From Thermanaerothrix daxensis (lineage in GTDB: Bacteria; Chloroflexota; Anaerolineae; Anaerolineales; Anaerolineaceae), in NCBI RefSeq assembly GCF_001306145.1, contig NZ_LGKO01000005.1, forward strand, positions 558,001 through 622,000: a stretch of DNA of 64,000 nucleotides. The letters run 5' to 3'. The translations under genes were made by a program, and so were the position numbers. Under the pieces are notes generated by a model that was given only the letters and a program-made list of their open reading frames with translations, did not search any database and had not been told where the DNA came from. This document shows positions 34,885 through 43,860 of this stretch, in pieces (the first letter of the stretch is position 1; every line of letters begins with the position of its first letter).

Positions 34885-35964
34885 TTGAAAAAAGCATTGA
34901 TTACAGGCATTACCGGCCAGGACGGTTCTTATCTGGCGGAATTTTTGCTTGCTAAGGGTTATGAAGTTCACGGTCTGATTCGCCGCGCCAGCACCTTCAA
35001 CACCCGGCGCATTGATCATATCTACCGAGATCCGCATCCAAATGGGGGGGAATTGCCTTTTTACCTCCACTATGGGGATATCTCGGTCCCCGAAAGCCTG
35101 ATGGATTTGATCTACAATATTCAACCGGACGAGATTTATCATCTGGCAGCGCAGTCACATGTGCGGGTGAGTTTTGACATGCCCGAATATACTGGCAACA
35201 TCACCGGTCTGGGCACGATTCGGGTGTTAGAGGCGATTCGCAAAAGCGGGTGCAAGGCTCGTTTTTATCAGGCTTCCTCGAGCGAGATGTTTGGCGGGGC
35301 AAAACCCCCTCAGAACGAACAAACGCCTTTTGAACCGCGCAGCCCTTATGCGGCGGCAAAAGTGTATGCTTACTGGGTGACGCGCAACTACCGCGAAGGA
35401 TATGGCTTGTTCGCCTGCAACGGTATTTTGTTCAATCATGAATCGCCGCGTCGAGGTGAAACATTTGTGACCCGTAAGATCACCCGTGCCGTGGCAGCAA
35501 TCATGGCGGGAAAGCAGCGCTACCTTTATCTGGGTAACCTGGATGCTAAACGGGACTGGGGGTATGCTCCCGAATACGTTGAGGCTATGTGGTTAATGCT
35601 TCAGCAAGACCAGCCCGGGGATTATGTCATCGGTACTGGTGAGGCCCATTCCGTGCGTGAGTTCTTAGATGAAGCATTTGGTTATGTAGGGCTGGATTGG
35701 CACGATTATGTACGAATTGACCCTCGTTATTTCCGCCCCACAGAAGTGGACTACTTACTGGCGGATGCCAGTAAGGCGCGGCGTGAATTGGGATGGGAAC
35801 CTAAGGTTCGCTTTCGCGAGTTGGTGCGCATCATGGTGGATGCCGACCTGGAATTGATGGGGCTTCCTTCACCAGGTGAGGGCAAACGCATCCTGTCGGA
35901 GCGCTTTTCCTCTGGCTGGCATCGGTGGGAACACCAGGTCGTCAGTATGGAGCGTTTACCCTGA
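34885..35964 (+). CDS. gmd: GDP-mannose 4,6-dehydratase
   Basis: Converts GDP-mannose to GDP-4-keto-6-deoxymannose, the first step to GDP-fucose, GDP-rhamnose and other deoxysugars for cell-surface glycans. The 360-residue SDR protein starts with [20 protein letters not shown] (NADP-binding), has [27 protein letters not shown], the catalytic SSSEMFG and YAAAK (Tyr-x3-Lys), and [17 protein letters not shown]. The TTG start at 34885 is supported by GGGGAGGT eight bases upstream and by the promoter, which lies inside the longer open frame. The C-terminal end continues past the usual Arg-rich region. LMW phosphatase gene follows. Confidence 0.95.
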   Translation: MKKALITGITGQDGSYLAEFLLAKGYEVHGLIRRASTFNTRRIDHIYRDPHPNGGELPFYLHYGDISVPESLMDLIYNIQPDEIYHLAAQSHVRVSFDMPEYTGNITGLGTIRVLEAIRKSGCKARFYQASSSEMFGGAKPPQNEQTPFEPRSPYAAAKVYAYWVTRNYREGYGLFACNGILFNHESPRRGETFVTRKITRAVAAIMAGKQRYLYLGNLDAKRDWGYAPEYVEAMWLMLQQDQPGDYVIGTGEAHSVREFLDEAFGYVGLDWHDYVRIDPRYFRPTEVDYLLADASKARRELGWEPKVRFRELVRIMVDADLELMGLPSPGEGKRILSERFSSGWHRWEHQVVSMERLP

Positions 35965-35984
35965 GAGGTCAGGAAAGGGGGACC

Positions 35985-36488
35985 ATGCCCGTCGTGCTCT
36001 TTGTTTGTACCGCCAATCGGGTGCGTTCGCCCATGGCAGCTGAGATGTTCCGCGCTTTGCTCAAACAGAAACGCAACGATTGGCGTCATTGGCAGGTGGA
36101 ATCAGCAGGTACCTGGGCGATGCCGGGGCAGCCGGTGGTTGGTGAGGTGCAAAGTGTCCTTGCTCGCTATGGCCTGGATGTTTCAAGCCACCGTTCACGC
36201 GAGGTGAATGGCGACATTCTGGCACGGGCCGACTTAATCCTGGTCATGGAAAAAAATCAGCGTGAGGCTTTGTGCGTAGAGTACCCTGAACATTGTTCTC
36301 GAATCTACTTGTTGACCGAAATGACAGGACAAGCGCACAATGTGCCGGACCCGATTGGGGGAAGCCTGGCGGATTATGAGCAGGCGGCTGTGCTGATCCA
36401 ATCTCTACTGGAAGAGGGGTTTGAGCGTATCGTCGCCCTCACGTTGCAGCATGCCCGTGAGCGAAACATCGCCTCGGGTAAAGAATAG
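35985..36488 (+). CDS. Low-molecular-weight protein tyrosine phosphatase family protein
   Basis: A 167-residue phosphatase of the LMW-PTP/arsenate reductase fold. The P-loop CTANRVR fits the CX5R motif near the N-terminus (VVLFVCTANRVRSPMAAE), and the general acid Asp is in VPDPIGGSLADYE. It could dephosphorylate tyrosine kinases that control polysaccharide export, which fits its position right after the sugar-nucleotide gene, though arginine-phosphatase or arsenate activities are known in the same fold. ATG 35985 follows GGAAAGGGG. Confidence 0.88.
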   Translation: MPVVLFVCTANRVRSPMAAEMFRALLKQKRNDWRHWQVESAGTWAMPGQPVVGEVQSVLARYGLDVSSHRSREVNGDILARADLILVMEKNQREALCVEYPEHCSRIYLLTEMTGQAHNVPDPIGGSLADYEQAAVLIQSLLEEGFERIVALTLQHARERNIASGKE

Positions 36489-36518
36489 ATAATGAGGGTG
36501 ATTCCTGCGAATTGGGGA

Positions 36519-36548
36519 TTGAAATAATTAGAACTAATGTGCTATAAT
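36519..36548 (+). promoter_or_regulatory. promoter for the lytic transglycosylase gene
   Basis: TTGAAA (36519-36524) and TATAAT (36543-36548) with an 18-base spacer. Start of transcription expected near 36555. Confidence 0.7.
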
Positions 36549-36551
36549 GTC

Positions 36552-36574
36552 AGCACCTAAGAAACCGAGGTGCT
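36552..36574 (+). promoter_or_regulatory. 7-bp inverted repeat at the start of the transglycosylase message
   Basis: AGCACCT (36552-36558) and AGGTGCT (36568-36574), nine bases apart, overlap the expected transcription start and include the GAGGTG ribosome-binding site. It could be an operator or, if transcription begins a few bases earlier, a hairpin that hides the ribosome-binding site. Confidence 0.45.
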
Positions 36575-36578
36575 GAAG

Positions 36579-37181
36579 ATGAACCGCGTAACCCTTGCCA
36601 TTTTACCCGGGTTGATCGTTGGGTGCTTGTTCCTGGTTGTGTTCACCCGTTGGATTGCTAGCCCTAATTTAACCGTTCAGGCGGCAGGTGAAGAGGTGGC
36701 GATAGTAACCCCAACCCCCGCCCCCGACCTCGAGGCCGAAACGGCAAGCGAGTCTGGTGATGGGGAGTGTTCAATCAGTTCGCGTTTTCCTGAAAAGGTC
36801 CGCCGTTGGTGTGATTTGATTGAGCGCTATGCGACGGAGTACGGATTGGACCCGAATTTGATTGCGGCAGTAATCTTACAGGAAAGTGGTGGTAACCCTG
36901 AGGCCTATTCAAAGAGTGGGGCAGTTGGGTTGATGCAGGTGATGCCACGGGATGGCATTGCGGCCAACTTCATGTGCAAAAATGGGCCGTGTTTTGCTTC
37001 GCGTCCCAGCATGGAGGAGTTATTTGACCCAGAATTCAACATTGCTTATGGGACGCGTATGCTCGCAGGTTTAATTCAACGCACCGGAGATATCAGGGAG
37101 GCTCTGCGCGCTTATGGCCCGATCAACGTTGGATATTACTACGCAGATATTGTCCTGCGGATATATGAAGCATACCGGTGA
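36579..37181 (+). CDS. Lytic transglycosylase (SLT domain), membrane-anchored
   Basis: A peptidoglycan-cleaving enzyme of about 200 residues. It has an N-terminal membrane/signal segment (ILPGLIVGCLFLVVFTRWIA), a Pro/Thr/Glu-rich linker (residues 40-65), and an SLT goose-lysozyme-like domain: LDPNLIAAVILQESGGNPEA with the catalytic Glu in QESGG, SKSGAVGLMQVMP and the C-terminal INVGYYYADIVLRIY (usually GxxNYxxxV). A Cys pair (CSISS ... RRWCD, FMCKNGPCF) may form disulfides outside the membrane. ATG 36579 follows GAGGTG. Confidence 0.9.
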   Translation: MNRVTLAILPGLIVGCLFLVVFTRWIASPNLTVQAAGEEVAIVTPTPAPDLEAETASESGDGECSISSRFPEKVRRWCDLIERYATEYGLDPNLIAAVILQESGGNPEAYSKSGAVGLMQVMPRDGIAANFMCKNGPCFASRPSMEELFDPEFNIAYGTRMLAGLIQRTGDIREALRAYGPINVGYYYADIVLRIYEAYR

Positions 37182-37245
37182 TCTCATTCCCTTTTTACCT
37201 GAGGTGAGGCTGTTGTAGGAGGTGATATTTGGAGTGCCAAAAGCG

Positions 37246-37274
37246 TTGACATTCCGAACACCTCTGGCTATAAT
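37246..37274 (+). promoter_or_regulatory. consensus promoter for tRNA-Gly
   Basis: TTGACA (37246-37251), 17-base spacer, TATAAT (37269-37274): a perfect match to the bacterial consensus, 12 bases before the tRNA. Confidence 0.92.
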
Positions 37275-37286
37275 CTTGAGTGCAAT

Positions 37287-37358
37287 GCGGGTGTGGCCAA
37301 GTGGTAAGGCAGTAGCTTCCCAAGCTACGATTCGCGGGTTCGAATCCCGTCACCCGCT
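37287..37358 (+). tRNA. tRNA-Gly (anticodon CCC)
   Basis: A 72-base cloverleaf: acceptor GCGGGTG/CACCCGC, D arm GCC/GGC, anticodon stem GTAGC/GCTAC with loop TTCCCAA (anticodon CCC), variable GATTC, T arm GCGGG/CCCGT with loop TTCGAAT, discriminator T. CCA is not encoded. Gly discriminator U is usual. Confidence 0.95.
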
Positions 37359-37383
37359 CTGCAAAATGGATAACAGGATTAGC

Positions 37384-37418
37384 ACCGCCACACTACCTTA
37401 AAGATGTGGCGGTATTTT
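37384..37418 (+). terminator. intrinsic terminator after tRNA-Gly
   Basis: A 9-bp stem ACCGCCACA/TGTGGCGGT with a 12-base loop followed by ATTTTAT. Confidence 0.8.
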
Positions 37419-37557
37419 ATGTGCTCACAACCCCTTGGGAGGGAAAACCTCAAAATTCTGTTTTGTCCTTGATGGTTCAATATCTCCCGACATGGCGGGT
37501 GTTTTATCATCAAATGGGGGCATTTTGAGTTGATTTTTCCAGACGTATAATAGGGAC

Positions 37558-38883
37558 ATGACCGAAGACCAGGTTGATCTCAGTGAGCGAGAACGCGAGA
37601 TTTTGCGTTTGGTGGCGACAGGGGCTTCGAATAAAGAAATTGCCCAGAAGTTGTTTATCAGCCCCAATACCGTCAAGGTGCATTTGCGCAACATTTTTAG
37701 CAAAATTGGCGTTGTCTCGCGCACTGAGGCCACCCTCTATGCCCTGCGGCACGGCATCATTGAGGCACCTTTCCCGGAACGTAAGGCGGGGGGAGGAGAC
37801 GAATCCGCGACACAGAGCGGTATGGAACATTTGGAAGGCCGTTCTGATACACGGTCCCGTCTTTCCATTCGATGGGAAGTGGCTGCGCTGGTCATGGTAG
37901 TGGTGGCTATGCTGTTGGGGGTGATCATCCGCACTCTGGCTTCCTCGCGTTCGACGCCTTCAAGCAGTGAGAAACTCACCAACGTGCAGCGTTTCTATGC
38001 CTTAGCAGCCCTGCCAGGCGGGCGAAGTGGGATGGCAGGAGGGCGTTATGAGAACTGGTTGTTGGTAGTCGGGGGTCGCACCGCTCAGGGTGTGGATGGC
38101 GAGGTAATGGCTTATGACCTGGAGCGAAACACCTGGGAGTCGCGTCGCTCTAAACCAACACCAGTAGAAGGAGCGCAGGGAGCCGTGCTGGGTGAACGTT
38201 TATATGTCCCCGGTGGATGTGGGATAACTGGACAACCCAACGATGGTCTCGAGATTTACGACCCACGCCAGGATGTCTGGGAATCTGGACCAACTCTACC
38301 TCACCCTGTGTGCCAATATGCTCTGACGGCTCTTGAAGGGCGCCTTTTTCTACTGGGCGGCTGGGACGGTCATGATTTCGGACGCCAGGTTTGGTCTTAT
38401 GATCCTGCTCTTCGACAATGGAAGATCTTGGGCGAACTACCGTTCCCGTTTGAACATCTCTTTGCTGTGGCTCTAAATGGCAAGATTCTTTTGGTAGGCT
38501 ATCAGAACGATGATACCCCTCAACTTTGGGCTTATTACCCCAATCGGGGGCCCGGTCAAGACGAAGCCTGGGAGTCTCGGGGCGAATTGCCTGATTCGTT
38601 TATCCCGCTGGCAGTGACCTCCCTGGTAGGAAACCTTTATGTGATAGGAAATTCACCTGCTGTGAAGGGGGAGGCCTCACATGTTTTATGGGCTTACGTT
38701 GAAAGCAATGACGAATGGCAGCCGGTGACCACTGTTCCAAATCCATTGGGGGAGGGCGGTTTGTTCCTTTCCACAGATACCCGCTTGCATTTTCTGGGAG
38801 GGCGCCTTGGGGATACCGAGCAGACGCTCCATCTGGCATACCAGGCAATTTACACTGTCAATCTGCCAGTGATTAATCGTTGA
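37558..38883 (+). CDS. LuxR-type HTH / transmembrane / Kelch-repeat protein
   Basis: A 441-residue fusion. Residues about 7-65 are a LuxR/FixJ-type helix-turn-helix (LSEREREILRLVATGASNKE, IAQKLFISPNTVKVHLRNIF, SKIGVVSRTEA). A single membrane segment follows (about 103-126, VAALVMVVVAMLLGVIIRTLA). The rest is a Kelch beta-propeller: repeats marked by GG then Tyr/Trp pairs, for example WLLVVGG ... YDLERNTW, LYVPGG ... YDPRQDVW, LFLLGGWDG ... YDPALRQW, LHFLGG. The topology puts DNA-binding inside and the propeller outside, so it may be a one-component membrane-bound regulator. No receiver domain. The ATG is preceded by a TATAAT at 37545 (about 7 bases before the start), hinting at a near-leaderless message. 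Confidence 0.87.
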   Translation: MTEDQVDLSEREREILRLVATGASNKEIAQKLFISPNTVKVHLRNIFSKIGVVSRTEATLYALRHGIIEAPFPERKAGGGDESATQSGMEHLEGRSDTRSRLSIRWEVAALVMVVVAMLLGVIIRTLASSRSTPSSSEKLTNVQRFYALAALPGGRSGMAGGRYENWLLVVGGRTAQGVDGEVMAYDLERNTWESRRSKPTPVEGAQGAVLGERLYVPGGCGITGQPNDGLEIYDPRQDVWESGPTLPHPVCQYALTALEGRLFLLGGWDGHDFGRQVWSYDPALRQWKILGELPFPFEHLFAVALNGKILLVGYQNDDTPQLWAYYPNRGPGQDEAWESRGELPDSFIPLAVTSLVGNLYVIGNSPAVKGEASHVLWAYVESNDEWQPVTTVPNPLGEGGLFLSTDTRLHFLGGRLGDTEQTLHLAYQAIYTVNLPVINR

Positions 38884-38887
38884 ACCT

Positions 38888-38932
38888 GAAAATCAACATC
38901 TCGGGCTTTTTTACCCGAGATGTTGATTTTTT
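38888..38932. terminator. bidirectional intrinsic terminator between convergent genes
   Basis: A long stem of about 17 bp, GAAAATCAACATCTCGGG / CCCGAGATGTTGATTTTTTC, with an eight-base T-rich loop. The T run follows on the plus strand and the matching A run gives a T run on the minus strand, so it serves both the HTH/Kelch gene and ndk. Confidence 0.92.
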
Positions 38933-38953
38933 CTGTGGAGTGTTGGGTGGGTT

Positions 38954-39409
38954 TTAATTCTGCCCCATGATCCAGGCATCGGTGGCACGATCCCAAGGGT
39001 AAAGTTCCTCGGGTTTGAACCACAATGCTATTTCCTGGGCGGCCGTTTCAGGGGAGTCGGAGGCGTGAGTCAGGTTACGTCCCACTTCCAGGGCAAAATC
39101 ATGGCGAATGGTTCCCGGTGCTGCCTCGGTAGGGCGGGTAGCCCCCATCGTTTGGCGCACTGCGGCGATGGCATTGGGGCCCTCCCAGACCATAGCCATC
39201 ACAGGTGAGGAGGTGATGTAGCGCACCAGTCCCTCGTAAAAGGGTTTTCCTTTGTGCACGGCGTAGTGGGTTTCGGCCAGTTCCTGGTTAACCTGTAAAA
39301 ATTTTGCCGCAATGAGTTTCAAGCCGCGACGTTCTAGCCGGAGAATGATCTCGCCAATCAAGCCACGTTGCACCGCATCCGGTTTGATTAAGACCAAGGT
39401 ACGTTCCAC
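38954..39409 (-). CDS. ndk: Nucleoside diphosphate kinase
   Basis: Balances nucleoside triphosphate pools by phosphotransfer through a histidine. The 151-residue protein matches the family: [54 protein letters not shown] and the active-site region [12 protein letters not shown] with the phospho-accepting His. Note that the usual HGSDS is HASDS here. The start lies behind GGAGG. It is downstream of the TPR gene on the same strand, 26 bases apart. Confidence 0.96.
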   Translation of the reverse strand: MERTLVLIKPDAVQRGLIGEIILRLERRGLKLIAAKFLQVNQELAETHYAVHKGKPFYEGLVRYITSSPVMAMVWEGPNAIAAVRQTMGATRPTEAAPGTIRHDFALEVGRNLTHASDSPETAAQEIALWFKPEELYPWDRATDAWIMGQN

Positions 39410-39435
39410 GATGAGCCTCCGTGAAGGGAATGGTT

Positions 39436-42162
39436 TTATCGAAGCAACTCCTCGGCTTTTGTGTAGGCTTCGAGGGCGTCTTGCAGGCGGTTGCTACGCA
39501 CATAAGCATCACCAAGAGCCTGCCAAAGGCCCACATCAATTGGAAAGCGGTAGAGTGCTTCGTGTAAATCGTGAATAACATCTTCGAGATGATAAGCACC
39601 CTGAATGAGACGCTGATAGAACTGGAGGGCGCGTTCCAGGTTGCCGGCCTGTAAAGCGCTTTGCGCCTCATGGAGCCACAAGAGAGTGTCCTCCAAACCT
39701 GATTCAGGACCTGGGGGGGTAAGTGGCTGAGGGGATGTGGCCTCCGGGGTGGCAATCTCCTCTGGTACCCAGATGCTCTCACGTTCCTCTTCCTCGATAG
39801 CGGGCGAGGGTTCTACCAGTTCTGCCAGCCATTCAGGCACAGGGGCCTCACTTTCTGCTGGGGGTGCGGTGATGGTCGGCTCGGGGGTTGCCAGACGAAC
39901 CGGCTGCGTATCTTCAATGGTTTCAAAGGGCTCAGGTGCCGCCGTGGAAACGGTGGTTTCCATCTCTTCGGGGGGTACAACAGGAGGTTCCAGCACCTCT
40001 TGAAGCCATTCGGGTATGGTTTCGGTAGCCGCTTGGGGGGGCTCAGTGGGGGTAGATACCTCTGGTAATGGTTCTTCAATGGGGGGTTCAGAAGTTGTCG
40101 GTGTTTCCTCCGTGATCGCGCTGCTTGCGATCGGGCTTTCTTCAACCTGGGCACTCACCCAAGCCGGGGGAATTTCAGCGCGCTGCTCGGGGGGCGTTAT
40201 CAACGTTTCTTCATCGGCGCCTTGGCGGGCCGCCAGGCTCTCCAACCAGGCAAAGGCTGCTTCTTCATCTAGCGGAACTTCCTCGCCCGAAGCCATAGAA
40301 ATCTCCGGGGACGGTACCTCTTCAGCGGCAGGTTCTTCGGGGACGCCCATTTCAGGAGCAAGTGGGCTTTCAAAGGCGGGCAGTGTATCCTCGGGCTGGG
40401 TGGCGGGGGCAGTTTCAAGCACGCCTGCCTGAGCCTCGCGTACCCACGCGGGCGGTTCCTCGGGACGTTCAGAGGGGGAGGTGATAAGGGTGCCTTCTTC
40501 CGCACCCTGACGGGCTGCTAGGCTTTCCAGCCAGGCCAATGCGGCTTCAATATCCTCACCTTCTGGTGGAGTGATTTCGGAAATTGTTCCGCTTGGGGGA
40601 ACTTCTGGGGAAGGCGCGATCATTTCAACTTCGGGGAAGATTGCTTCGGCTGTGGGAGCTTCGTATTCTTCTGGGGAGATCTTCTCGGGGGTTTGAGTCA
40701 CCGCCTCGGTGGGCGAATAAACTTCCGGCTGAGAAGGAACTTCTTCCGGGGTTTCGCTCAGCCACTCGGGTACCCCCCACCCCTCTGCCAGCCCCATTTC
40801 CTCGTGCTGAGAGGGGGTTTCTGAGGATGCCAAGTCGGCCAACCATGAGGGGGGTGGCTCTTCTTCCGCAGGGGGTGTTGTGAGAGCGTCTTCGGGCCCC
40901 ATGAGTGGTTCAATTGTGGATTCCTCTTCGATGGAGGTTGGCTGGGAGGCACCGCTTTGGAGTAGATTCTCAAACCACGCTTCTGCCTGAGTGGGGAGTT
41001 CTTCTTCTGCTGCTCCTAAGTCGGGGGGAGCGATTTCTTGCAGCCATTCGGGCACCTCGCCGGGTTCTAGGAAAGGCTCTGAAATTTCTTCAGAGGGCAA
41101 GGGGGTTTCCTGGGCCTCTGCACCGCCAGCGCGGATTTCCCACCCGGCTTCACGCATCCAGTCGGGGATCAGGTCTTCTGCTTCGGAAGAAGAGGTCTCA
41201 ACCTGTTCAGTGAGGAGCGGTTCACTCTCCTCGAGCGGGAGGGTGGCTTCTGGAGAAGAGGGCGGCATTTCAGGTGTAGGTTGTTCGTGGAGGGCAGAGT
41301 ACCAGTCGGGCAGGGCCTCTTCGTCCTCTACCAGCCAGCTCACTCCCACAGTGCGCGTCCACTCGGGCTGTGCCGGTGCTTCCAGTTCTGGGCTCCACTC
41401 TAGGTGATCAAGGGTTACGGCATTGTCGGGCACCTCGAGAGGCGAAAGCATCCCTGGGGTCAAATGCGCCAGGTAAGGATCCATGGCGATCACACGCTGG
41501 CGGTAAATGGCGGCATCTTGCGCCCGAGAGGTGGTGGGAAGAATTTCAGCCAGGATTCGATTGGCCTCAAAACAGTAGGGTAATTTGCTAACCAGTTGGG
41601 TGCAGACCTCAGTGGCAGCGACCTTCTGCCCGGAGAGGTAGTACATTCGGGCCAGGATGACTACCAGGTCAATGCGGTTGGGGTCCTCAGCGAGAGCAGC
41701 GCGCGCCTCCGCGATGGCCTGGGGATAGAGTTCACCGCGAGCATACATGCGGATTAGGGCTCCGCGCGAGAGACGAATGCGGGGTGGTTCAACGCCGTCG
41801 CGGCGACCGTATAAGCGCCGCAGTTCATCCTGAATGGCTGTATTAGAGGGTTGAGTCTCGAAGGCGCGTTCCATGTGCCAGATGGCAGCATCAAGATTGC
41901 CCTCATCTTCGCGGATAATGCTCATTCCAATTTGGGAAATAAAATCATCTGGCACGGAAGAAAGGACACGGTGAAAGATGTCCGCGGCCTCGGCGTAGCG
42001 CTGAGCCTCCAAGAAGGCCTTACCCAATAACCGGTAAGTATCAATGTGTTTGGGATAAAACTTCAGAATGTGCCGGCAGTGGGCAATTGCCTCATCGGTT
42101 TGACCTTTTTCAATAAGGTTTTCAATTTCGCGGTTATAGGCGCGCAGCGAAATTTTGGGCAT
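39436..42162 (-). CDS. TPR protein with long acidic, Trp-motif-rich linker
   Basis: A 908-residue protein. The N-terminus (about 1-110) and a further stretch to about 200 are TPR-like ([40 protein letters not shown]), and the last 70 residues are TPRs again ([36 protein letters not shown]). Between them about 550 residues are rich in Glu and Pro and contain a dozen short Trp-centred motifs such as [32 protein letters not shown] and VPEWLAEL. Two near-identical units contain [11 protein letters not shown]. Likely a scaffold; partner unknown. ATG 42162 follows GGGAGG. No signal peptide, so cytoplasmic. Confidence 0.8.
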   Translation of the reverse strand: MPKISLRAYNREIENLIEKGQTDEAIAHCRHILKFYPKHIDTYRLLGKAFLEAQRYAEAADIFHRVLSSVPDDFISQIGMSIIREDEGNLDAAIWHMERAFETQPSNTAIQDELRRLYGRRDGVEPPRIRLSRGALIRMYARGELYPQAIAEARAALAEDPNRIDLVVILARMYYLSGQKVAATEVCTQLVSKLPYCFEANRILAEILPTTSRAQDAAIYRQRVIAMDPYLAHLTPGMLSPLEVPDNAVTLDHLEWSPELEAPAQPEWTRTVGVSWLVEDEEALPDWYSALHEQPTPEMPPSSPEATLPLEESEPLLTEQVETSSSEAEDLIPDWMREAGWEIRAGGAEAQETPLPSEEISEPFLEPGEVPEWLQEIAPPDLGAAEEELPTQAEAWFENLLQSGASQPTSIEEESTIEPLMGPEDALTTPPAEEEPPPSWLADLASSETPSQHEEMGLAEGWGVPEWLSETPEEVPSQPEVYSPTEAVTQTPEKISPEEYEAPTAEAIFPEVEMIAPSPEVPPSGTISEITPPEGEDIEAALAWLESLAARQGAEEGTLITSPSERPEEPPAWVREAQAGVLETAPATQPEDTLPAFESPLAPEMGVPEEPAAEEVPSPEISMASGEEVPLDEEAAFAWLESLAARQGADEETLITPPEQRAEIPPAWVSAQVEESPIASSAITEETPTTSEPPIEEPLPEVSTPTEPPQAATETIPEWLQEVLEPPVVPPEEMETTVSTAAPEPFETIEDTQPVRLATPEPTITAPPAESEAPVPEWLAELVEPSPAIEEEERESIWVPEEIATPEATSPQPLTPPGPESGLEDTLLWLHEAQSALQAGNLERALQFYQRLIQGAYHLEDVIHDLHEALYRFPIDVGLWQALGDAYVRSNRLQDALEAYTKAEELLR

Positions 42163-42222
42163 AAGCCACCTCCCTTTTCTAGTATGCCCCAACTTTGCTG
42201 ATCCAGCAAGAGCGGGCATTTC

Positions 42223-42271
42223 TAAAAAAGACATCCGTGCAAGACCATGGAGGGTTTGGCTTGCACGGATG
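42223..42271 (-). terminator. intrinsic terminator of the sigma factor gene
   Basis: On the minus strand a perfect 12-bp stem CATCCGTGCAAG/CTTGCACGGATG with a 16-base loop is followed by TCTTTTTT. It separates the sigma gene from the downstream TPR gene. Confidence 0.9.
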
Positions 42272-42293
42272 GGGTGTGAACAGGAAACGAGGG

Positions 42294-43517
42294 TTATTCA
42301 CCAAGGTAATCCCTGAGTTTGCGGCGAATGCTGGGATGACGCAGGCGACTGAGAGCCTGGGCTTCAATCTGCCGCACTCGCTCGCGGGTGACCCCCATCT
42401 TACGCCCAACCTCTTCCAGGGTGTAGGCCTGACCGTCAAGCAGGCCGTAGCGCAACTGCAAGATGCGTACCTCACGTGGTGGTAGTGTGTTGAGCACTTC
42501 TTCGAGGTGTTCGCGCAGCAAGTTGTAGGTGGCGGTGTCGTCGGGAGGGGGTGCCTCCTCATCCTCGATGAAGTCGCCCAGCACCGAGTCCTCCTCGTCA
42601 TCGGTGGGGGTTTCTAGCGAAAGTGGCCGACGAGCGACCTGGATCATGTTCTCCACCTTCTTAGGAGGCACATCCAGTTCCTCGGCCAGTTCTTCCACGG
42701 TTGGCTCACGCCCCAGGCGCTGGGTCAACTGATGTTGGACGCGCAGTAATTTGTTGATCTGATCGCCCATATGAACGGGGACGCGGATGGTGCGTCCCTG
42801 ATCCGCAATTGCCCGCGTCACTGCCTGGCGGATCCACCACGTAGCGTAGGTGCTGAACTTGTGCCCGCGGCGGTAATCAAACTTCTTGGTAGCGCGGATT
42901 AGGCCAATGTTCCCTTCCTGAATAAGATCGAGGAAAGGAACACCGCGCCCCATGTACTTCTTAGCCACGCTGATGACCAGACGCGAATTTGCGGTGATCA
43001 AGTGCTCACGCGCTGCCCACCCATCTTCGATGAGTTTGCGCAGTTCCAGGCGGCGCTTGGGGCTTACATTGCCGCGCGCCAATTCTTCGCGGGCCATACG
43101 GCCACGCTCAATACGCTGAGCCAGCTCGACTTCTTCCTCAGCGGTGAGCAGGGGGACGCGACTTACCTCTTTGAGGTACAGGCCAATGGTGTCATCGGTG
43201 TCAATATCTCGCAGGTCGTCAAGGTTGAGGTCGTGTTCAATCGCCTCGAGTTCAGGCTCTTCTTCCAGTAACTCCTCTTCCTCTTCCTCCTCCCCCAGTT
43301 CGCCACTGAGGGGTTCATCTTCGAGGTAAGGAATACCTGCGCTCATCAGGGCCGAAAAGGCTTCTTCCAATTGATCTACATCTTGCTCCGCTTCTGGGAA
43401 GAAGTGCAGGATGTCGTCAATGGTGACATAGCCCTTCTGGCGCCCCAGTTCAATCAGGCGGGCGATTGCAGGATATTCTTCGTCCTCATCTACAACGTTA
43501 AGCAGCGGATTTTCCAT
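42294..43517 (-). CDS. rpoD: Primary RNA polymerase sigma factor (RpoD/SigA)
   Basis: The housekeeping sigma factor, about 407 residues. A region 1.1-like N-terminus ([19 protein letters not shown]) is followed by an acidic linker (runs of Glu, about residues 70-95), region 1.2 [20 protein letters not shown], region 2 with [20 protein letters not shown] and [20 protein letters not shown], region 3 and region 4 with [20 protein letters not shown]. Region 2.4 and 4.2 residues fit recognition of the TATAAT/TTGACA promoters found in this window. ATG 43517 follows GGAAGG. Confidence 0.96.
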   Translation of the reverse strand: MENPLLNVVDEDEEYPAIARLIELGRQKGYVTIDDILHFFPEAEQDVDQLEEAFSALMSAGIPYLEDEPLSGELGEEEEEEELLEEEPELEAIEHDLNLDDLRDIDTDDTIGLYLKEVSRVPLLTAEEEVELAQRIERGRMAREELARGNVSPKRRLELRKLIEDGWAAREHLITANSRLVISVAKKYMGRGVPFLDLIQEGNIGLIRATKKFDYRRGHKFSTYATWWIRQAVTRAIADQGRTIRVPVHMGDQINKLLRVQHQLTQRLGREPTVEELAEELDVPPKKVENMIQVARRPLSLETPTDDEEDSVLGDFIEDEEAPPPDDTATYNLLREHLEEVLNTLPPREVRILQLRYGLLDGQAYTLEEVGRKMGVTRERVRQIEAQALSRLRHPSIRRKLRDYLGE

Positions 43518-43640
43518 AGGCCTTCCAATCATCCTCGATAATCGAGAGTAGGGTTTCAAAAATATAAGGTTCGCTTATCAGCATACACTTTTTTTCATTA
43601 AAATTCAATACGTGTACACATTTATTTTTTACTTACAATA

Positions 43641-43660
43641 ACCCGATCTTAAGATCGGGT
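43641..43660. repeat. perfect 20-bp palindrome upstream of the sigma factor gene
   Basis: ACCCGATCTT followed directly by its reverse complement AAGATCGGGT, 123 bases before the sigma start codon. There is no loop and no following T run on either strand, so it is not a standard terminator; it may be an operator, or pair as a cruciform. Confidence 0.6.
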
Positions 43661-43770
43661 GCTCACGGCGAGACACGAAAATAGACAGCGGTTTGGCTTC
43701 TTTCTGCCCGCTGCCTTCATGGGGTGATAAAAATATACATCAATTTGAACAAGAATTCAATAGGTTGGCA

Positions 43771-43792
43771 AAATTCTAATCAAATTCTAATC
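43771..43792 (+). repeat. tandem 11-bp direct repeat, possible response-regulator binding site
   Basis: AAATTCTAATC occurs twice in immediate succession (43771-43781 and 43782-43792). The 11-bp period is that expected for tandem binding of an OmpR/PhoB-type response regulator. It lies 34 bases before the -35 element of the promoter for such a gene. A weaker related stretch, AAGAATTCAAT, lies just upstream at 43751. Confidence 0.55.
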
Positions 43793-43825
43793 TTGCTATG
43801 GGCGAAATGACTTTTCGGACCTTGA

Positions 43826-43854
43826 TTGACAAAAGAGGTTTACCTCACTATAAT
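43826..43854 (+). promoter_or_regulatory. consensus promoter of the response regulator gene
   Basis: TTGACA (43826-43831), 17-base spacer, TATAAT (43849-43854). Transcription start expected near 43861, leaving a 173-base leader before the start codon. Confidence 0.92.
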
Positions 43855-43860
43855 GGATTT

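Noticed and set aside
39737-41407. Ser/Gly-rich open frames opposite the TPR gene
   Set aside because: They result from the biased Glu/Pro codon composition of the real gene's linker.
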